NCBI GenBank assembly: GCA_010015655.1
Contig: ML976775.1
Coordinates: 46,905-96,322, forward strand
From: Bimuria novae-zelandiae CBS 107.79
Lineage: Eukaryota; Ascomycota; Dothideomycetes; Pleosporales; Didymosphaeriaceae
Length of the DNA: 49,418 bases
Reading direction: 5' to 3'
Numbering within the stretch: position 1 is the stretch's first letter; each line of letters starts with the position of its first letter. The translations under genes were made by a program, and so were the position numbers. Under the pieces are notes generated by a model that saw only the letters and a list, made by a program, of their open reading frames with translations, ran no database searches and was not told the DNA's origin. Of the stretch, positions 44,450 to 49,418 are shown piece after piece.

Positions 44450-46869
44450 ATGCCATTATATTTCCCGCCCACCTTCCACACAACGAAAAGACCCTCCCAG
44501 CCACCCCGTTTAAGTCATACAGACTTGCCCTTCAGCGAACTTCCCAAACGGTCCAATGTGGCCTGTTATACCTGTCGGCGGAGGCACGTCAAATGTGATA
44601 TGATACTTCCACATTGGTAAACACCATGCTTAGAGCTATTGAACTAAAACTAATATTCTCTCGTGTTTAGTGCTAAATGTGGTAAAAAAGGGGTTGCTTG
44701 TCTGGGTTACCGTACGTTGGCAACATGCATGCCTGTCCAGCCGGTGAGAGCTAAGGCTGATACAATGCAGAGAGACCGTTACGGTGGGCAAATGGAGTGG
44801 CTGTTAGGGGTAGACTCAAAGGCAAATCACAACCTGTTGTGGACGCTGCTTATACAGGTGTGTTGACACATGTCGTTCGACAAACGAGCTAACGAAGTCA
44901 GGCATTACAGTAAGCGATACTCGAAATAGTACTCCAAAAGTAAACAGCTCCGCTTTGCAGGAAGTAGTCCACTTTGGTCTCCATGCAACTGAATTTTGCG
45001 GGGATGACTTCGTGGGTAACGACGCAGACTTTCTCGAATTGATCAGCTATCGTAAGTTTCCGCCTGAAGGTGCCAAAGGCCGTATGCAATCTCTGTACTT
45101 ACTTCTGCGGCCATTCAGACAATAGTATAATCTGTGCCGAGCATATTAGCTGGGAGCAGTCCCGATTTATCATACGCAAGATTGCGTCTCTCTCACAGGA
45201 AACAGTTTGGAGGCTACCAAGGGATATTGTGAATGGAATTCTGGGTAATGCAGCCTTGCATCGAGCAGCGCGAAACCCGGGAGATCGTTCATCAGAGCAA
45301 CTCGCCCTGAAAACCAAGAACAAAGTGCTCCAAGGCATCAATCGCCTGATTCAGGACCCAGAGATGCGACGACAAGACATACTATTTTGCTGTATCATTC
45401 TTCTTTTCGCCATGGATGTGAGTTTTCTCTTGTTCCGGTTACCCCTGACCCCCTTTACCCGTGAACCCCTTGTTCGTGGCTTATGTTGGCGCAGTGCTAT
45501 GGATGCATGTCTATAGTAAAATTTTACTAATGTAGGATCAGGTGATGGAGTACGGCAACTGCAGATGGGACATTCATTTCTTGGGTGCGATGGATGTTAT
45601 GGCCACATTCGGAGGCATCGAGCGTTTCGCTACACACCATCCTCACTTACGACTTCTCCTCGCGCAGAAGTCGTACTTCGAAACGATGTGCCTGGTCCTT
45701 TCACCCATTCCTCTCACGAAGCCCAAGCAAGCTTCGCGTCGAGTGGTAGAGACGCTTTGTTACGATCCCGATGTGAGACGGGCATACTTCATATCCTTCC
45801 CACCCCGATTAACACTCATCGTTTACGACATAGGTGTATGCGCGCAAAACATCTTTTTCAATGACTGGACGGCAATCGCTAAAGGATACGGACGCGACAA
45901 AATCCTTGCAGACGTACTCTCTTTTCAGCCTGAGGATGGAGTTAGGAGTTTTAGAGAAACGTACTATGTACATACCGAAGTGTAAGACAATCACGGACAA
46001 TCACTTTGAAACCCTTCTGAACACGAACTAACCAAAATCATAGTACGGAGGCGAGACTTCATGCTTTGACACTGATCAATACGGCGCTGAAGGGGGCTGT
46101 CATTATCCTCGCCCTACGTTACCTCTACTTTGGGCTACCCCATCTGGCACCAGGGCAGCAAGTACATCAGCCACCAGTCTTACATGAGCATTTCTACCCA
46201 GACTCTGCTACCGACTTCCACACCTCTGATCTGTGGGACAATCGTTACGATATCCACAATAAAGCCTTCTCTGAGCTCTCTACTAGCTTTTTTGCACTGG
46301 AAGGAGAGCTTCACGACGGATGCATACGTTATGTTCTTGTTCCACTCTTCATTCTTGCACTTGTCAGTCGCCCTGGTAGCGCTGAGCGTGCGCTTTGCCT
46401 TTCGTACTTCGGAAGGTTCAAGAAGGGGACGGTAAAAGGCTCAGTCCTTACTCACGATGGTACGCACGCGATATGTAGCCCTGTAGGCGGTCATGCTTTG
46501 GACTTTGATATTCCTTGGGATACGCTAGATGAGTATTCAAATCAAGTAGAAAGAGACAAACGGGAAGGTGGCGTGTGTGCCGATCGTTCGCAGTGTAAAA
46601 ACTCAGCGCCGGAGTGGAACTGGTGGCATATGTTGAAGCATCTAAACCTTAAATTCGTCTGTAAGTATCGTATTCACTCTCAAACCACTCTTATTCCTGA
46701 ATCGTCAACGCTTTAGTCAACGAAATTAAAATTAATGTTTGCAGGGCCAGTAACGTCCGGATCTATGCACTTAGAACTAGGCTCCGAGTTCTGGGCCTTT
46801 AGTGTCCTCTCTAGTGTTATTACAGAAGAGTGTTTCGAGGCCTGGATGCAACCTCCGATCTTTTCCTAG
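44450..46869 (+). CDS. Zn2Cys6 (binuclear zinc cluster) transcription factor, seven exons
   Basis: The exons are 44450-44616, 44671-44857, 44961-45051, 45119-45417, 45536-45960, 46044-46660 and 46745-46869. All six introns are GT..AG (54-118 nt), phases agree, and the total is 1911 nt: 636 residues plus stop. The zinc cluster is Cys39, 42, 49, 56, 59 and 66 (CX2CX6CX6CX2CX6C), split by intron 1 exactly at Cys56. Sequence before it is basic and proline-rich. Exons 4-7 look like a fungal transcription-factor regulatory domain: LGNAALHRAAR, QVMEYGNCRWDIHFLGAMDV with the W-x-x-H-x-x-GA element, then an acidic C-terminal part ending EECFEAWMQPPIFS. Expected role: nuclear activator or repressor of nearby or pathway genes. 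The start at 44450 is chosen because the paralogous fragment at 690 begins at the corresponding place. The intron 2 acceptor is the least certain. Transposons flank the gene on both sides, but it shows no damage. Confidence 0.9.
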
Positions 46870-47302
46870 GCGGCGTTTCTATGAGAGATGAAGCACTATG
46901 GCCATGGTTATCTGTAAGCCTAGGACCACCTCACATGACTGCTCTGCAGGCACGACTAATGTGTCCGACTACTTTTGAGCTCACATCACGCACCTGTACA
47001 TACACACATCAATACACTCACACATGAAACCCAATGCTAGTGCCACCCCTTGCTTACATAATCAGATCTATTTTTTGCCGCATCGGCTTTGTTTAACGCA
47101 ATTGTAATCGCCCTCCATGTTCGACAGCTCTGAAATCAACCTCCTCATACCAAAGAAAGTCGGGCTCAACCCGCGTGTCTAGCACCAACCGTGGAGTATC
47201 ACTGGAGCATGCTTTGTCGAATCGACTTGGTTTTTACCTTGTTCTTTTAGCTAACAGTAATTATAGCCATAATGCAGCACAGCAAAAACACAGCAGAAGC
47301 AC
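46870..47302. other. Downstream region of the regulator, no recognised gene
   Basis: GC-balanced. Frames 46830-47027 and 47175-47420 (plus) have no known domain, and the latter runs into a transposon end. Nothing else seen. Confidence 0.45.
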
Positions 47303-47304
47303 TA

Positions 47305-47472
47305 CCGTGCCGAGACAGTCAGTGCACCACCCAACAAAATCTCTCGGCCAGCAACATAAGGCTGCTAAGCCACCTACAATTAATATTATTACGAGATTTT
47401 CTGTATTTAAGGTCTCCTAGGCCTGTAGATAATTACTAGCTACTTAAATTATAAATATCTACTTAGTGTTTT
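47305..47472 (-). mobile_element. Fot1-like transposon fragment, 3' end only
   Basis: Left end TA|CCGTGCCGAGACAGTCAGTG followed by CACCACCCAACAAAAT; the next 130 bp match the left (3') end of the element at 31932 closely (agcaacataaggct, ctaagccacctacaattaat, ggtctcctaggcctgtagat). The match ends at the LTR that begins at 47473. This copy is less RIP-altered than its relative. Confidence 0.82.
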
Positions 47473-47853
47473 TGTCAGATTGGAAGGGTAATCTGATAAG
47501 ATGAAAAGATGATAATTGATTGAGATGAATTGAGGTATGAATTGTGTGTGCTGAATTCTCTGTGTCTAAGAGGTCTGGGACTCTGCCTTTTATCTTTGGG
47601 TTGCCTGCCTAGATATCCCTTGCTTCATCCCTTGCTTTATCCTTGCTTTATTCCTTGCGTCATTCCTTGCGCGTTGAGCGAGGGCGGAATGCGAGGGCGG
47701 AATGCAAGGGCGGAATGCAAGGGCGTAAGTGCGCCAGCCTCCTTGCATATGCAAAGGACCATGTGGTCGGACACACCCCCTCAGCATAGGCGGAATGTAC
47801 GGGCGTAGGTGCGCCAGCCTCCTTGCAGATGCAAAGGGCCATGTAATCGGACA
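47473..47853 (+). repeat. LTR with internal tandem repeats (381 bp)
   Basis: TG..CA ends: TGTCAGATTGGAAGGGTAAT to CATGTAATCGGACA. Inside are short CCTTGCTT/CCTTGCGT arrays (47605-47670), GGGCGGAATGC units (about 47690-47725), and two roughly 80-bp copies of a block carrying GTGCGCCAGCCTCCTTGCA and ending in TCGGACA. The flanks (GTTTT left, CTATA right) do not match, so it is not a simple solo LTR. The frames at 47530-47854 are artefacts of the repeats. Confidence 0.68.
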
Positions 47854-49124
47854 CTATAGCAGGTATTTAATTAGCTTATAAAGCTAAAGGCAAGGTAATT
47901 ATATTAGCTATTAATTTTTAATAGATATAGATCTTATATTACTATAAATTTTATTAACTACTATAATTATAATAAAATCCTACTAACTATATTTCTCCCT
48001 TATTTAACGCATACTTTACAGCCTCTAAATATCTATATATTTAAGCCTCTATTAATAGTATATTTAAATAAGCTATTAGCCTTCTTATTTAATAGCTAGG
48101 GACTAGCCTTAATTACTAAGAGAAATTTCTTTTAGTTATTTTAGTAGGTATAAGTAAATATAATAAATAAGCAATTAATTCTTTACGCTTTTAAAGCTAT
48201 AGGCATCTCTCCTCTAAATTTAATAATTATCCTTAATAAATTTAATTAGCCTAAAATATTTAATTTATAATTACGTAAAAGCTTAACCTTAGTATTTAGT
48301 GCATTAGATTAGAGAAAGATTAATTAGTTACTTAAGGCTATTATTAATACAGAGGGGAGTAATAAGGCTAAGAAGCTAAGCTATATAGTATATTATATTA
48401 CTATTTAAAAATAGCTCTTAGAGCATAAAAATAAAGGTCTATAAAAGGTATTAATAATATAAAAAAACGCATAAAGTAAGACAAGCCTTTACCTCTTAAT
48501 TAGCTAAATAGGGATAATAGTAGAGTAGTATTTTAGTTACTCTATAGCGTATAGCGGGCCTGCAATTATTAACACTAAAAGAATATAAAGGAGTAATAAA
48601 TATAGCTTTAAAAAAGTAAGCAAGTAGACGCGCGTTAGGCTAGTTAATAGCTTAAAAAAAAGCTACTTTATAAAAAACGTATTACTTAATTAGCTACTAA
48701 AGATACGCGCATAAAGCAAAGGGCTAATAAAGCTATAAAGTAGTACTTAAAGTAATAGGCCCCTAAGATACAAAAACGACTTTAATAAAATATTAAGATA
48801 TTTTAATTAGCTATTAAGAAGGTCTCTAGGCCTTATAATAAGGCTATTAAGCCTATACAGCCCTAAAGTAAGGCTATAAATATTAATAAGGCTATATTAA
48901 CTATATTAGCTCTATTAACGTGCTAAGACTATATTATTAAAATACTAAGTAAATATAAATAATCTAATTAGATAGTATTTATCTATAAGCCTTAGAGACC
49001 TTAATACTAGAAAATCTTATAATAATATTAATTGTACGCGTCTCTACAGCCTTATGTTGTTGGCCAAGCAATCGCGTTGGGGTGTTGCATGAGTTGACGT
49101 GTTGCACGAGCTGCCAAGCTACGG
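47854..49124 (+). mobile_element. Fot1-like transposon, 3' half, RIP-degraded
   Basis: The right end read inward is CCGTAGCTTGGCAGCTCGTG, with a second CAACTCATGCAAC motif and CCCCAACG; TA at 49125-49126. The interior is AT-rich. Between about 47920 and 48070 a RIP-altered version of the transposase segment around the second catalytic Asp and the following Gln-Pro-Leu-Asp-type region can be followed on the plus strand, in parallel with 42650-42800 of the element at 41735. The 5' half is absent. Confidence 0.75.
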
Positions 49125-49172
49125 TAGATCTTGAAAATTTTGGTCAATGAAAATCACATGCGGGGAACTGCA

Positions 49173-49382
49173 CCTGCCCGCACAGTTCAATACATGTACG
49201 GCTGCCAGACTTGGCAACAATCCAGCTAAGCTTGATAGCTGGCTGGCTGGCTTGAGGCTTGAGGTATTCAATCCAGCCAGCCAAACTGTTAGCAAAAGTA
49301 GAATCAAGCCAGCAAGCCGCAAGCAGAAAGCTTGAAGGCTTGATAGGCTTGATAGGCTTGATAGGCTTGATGTGCGGGCAGG
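49173..49382. repeat. Possible small inverted-repeat element (MITE-like) with GCTTGATAG repeats
   Basis: CCTGCCCGCACA (49173-49184) is repeated inverted as TGTGCGGGCAGG (49371-49382). Between them lie GGCTTGA/AGCTTGA motifs in both orientations and 9-bp units GCTTGATAG (49338-49371, three full and one partial), plus CTGGCTGGCTGG and CCAGCCAGCC blocks that can fold back. Terminal inverted repeats with repeated subterminal motifs are typical of hAT-type non-autonomous elements, but I find no target duplication and the window ends soon after. Confidence 0.4.
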
Positions 49383-49418
49383 CAGGCGGGAGATGGGGGC
49401 CGCGATAGGGCGTGAGGC

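Noticed and set aside
44690..44720. GGTTACCGTACGTTGG resembles a Fot1 end (TACCGT…)
   Set aside because: It is exon 2 of the Zn2Cys6 gene (GYR codons); no second end, no tandem motif and no CCCCACC block follow.
46130..46435. 101-codon frame overlapping the regulator
   Set aside because: Alternate frame of exon 6 of the Zn2Cys6 gene, which has continuous family-like sequence in the other frame.
47530..47854. Overlapping frames of 64-92 codons on both strands
   Set aside because: Generated by tandem repeats inside the LTR; amino-acid content is repetitive and no domain is visible.
1..49418. CRISPR arrays, operons, bacterial ribosome-binding sites, tRNA or rRNA genes
   Set aside because: No regularly spaced repeats with unique spacers, no polycistronic layout and no recognisable tRNA/rRNA sequence; introns and transposon types are fungal.

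Overview
The window looks like part of a filamentous ascomycete chromosome, probably a Dothideomycete of the Pleosporales type (inference, moderate to low confidence). The evidence is four intact spliced genes with short GT..AG introns (54-118 nt), a classical fungal Zn2Cys6 regulator, Fot1/pogo, Tc1, Copia, Gypsy and LINE elements, and long AT-rich blocks in which CpA/TpG is depleted and TpA enriched. In those blocks expected CAA/CAG codons read TAA/TAG. This is the footprint of repeat-induced point mutation (RIP).

Layout. 1-395: decayed LTR tail and the end of a Fot1-like element. 0.4-5.3 kb: GC-balanced gene island with a broken Zn2Cys6 fragment, a short-chain dehydrogenase (minus, 2 exons) and a small antibiotic-biosynthesis-monooxygenase-domain (ABM) protein (plus, 3 exons). 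5.3-22.2 kb: nest of a RIP-killed Gypsy element holding a solo LTR, a Fot1-like element and a Copia element that itself holds a LINE. 22.2-29.3 kb: another LTR-retroelement remnant with a solo LTR, a minus-strand Fot1-like element split by a Tc1-like element, and a nearly intact, un-RIPped Tc1-like element. 29.3-31.9 kb: single-copy island with an epoxide-hydrolase-like gene. 31.9-41.5 kb: Fot1-like element split by a complete 7.5-kb Gypsy element with a perfect 5-bp target duplication. 41.7-43.9 kb: second member of that Fot1 group. 43.9-47.3 kb: intact seven-exon Zn2Cys6 regulator. 47.3-49.4 kb: two Fot1 fragments joined across a repeat-rich LTR, then a possible small inverted-repeat element.

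The resident genes (SDR, ABM protein, epoxide hydrolase, Zn2Cys6 regulator, plus a decayed regulator relative) are of the kinds found as tailoring and control genes of fungal secondary metabolism. A scattered or transposon-broken cluster is possible, but no core synthase is present and the link is inference only. The most informative signal beyond gene content is the pattern of RIP: LTR outer ends and TIRs are spared, sharp unmutated patches lie inside dead transposase genes, and several element junctions lack matching target duplications, pointing to recombination between copies.
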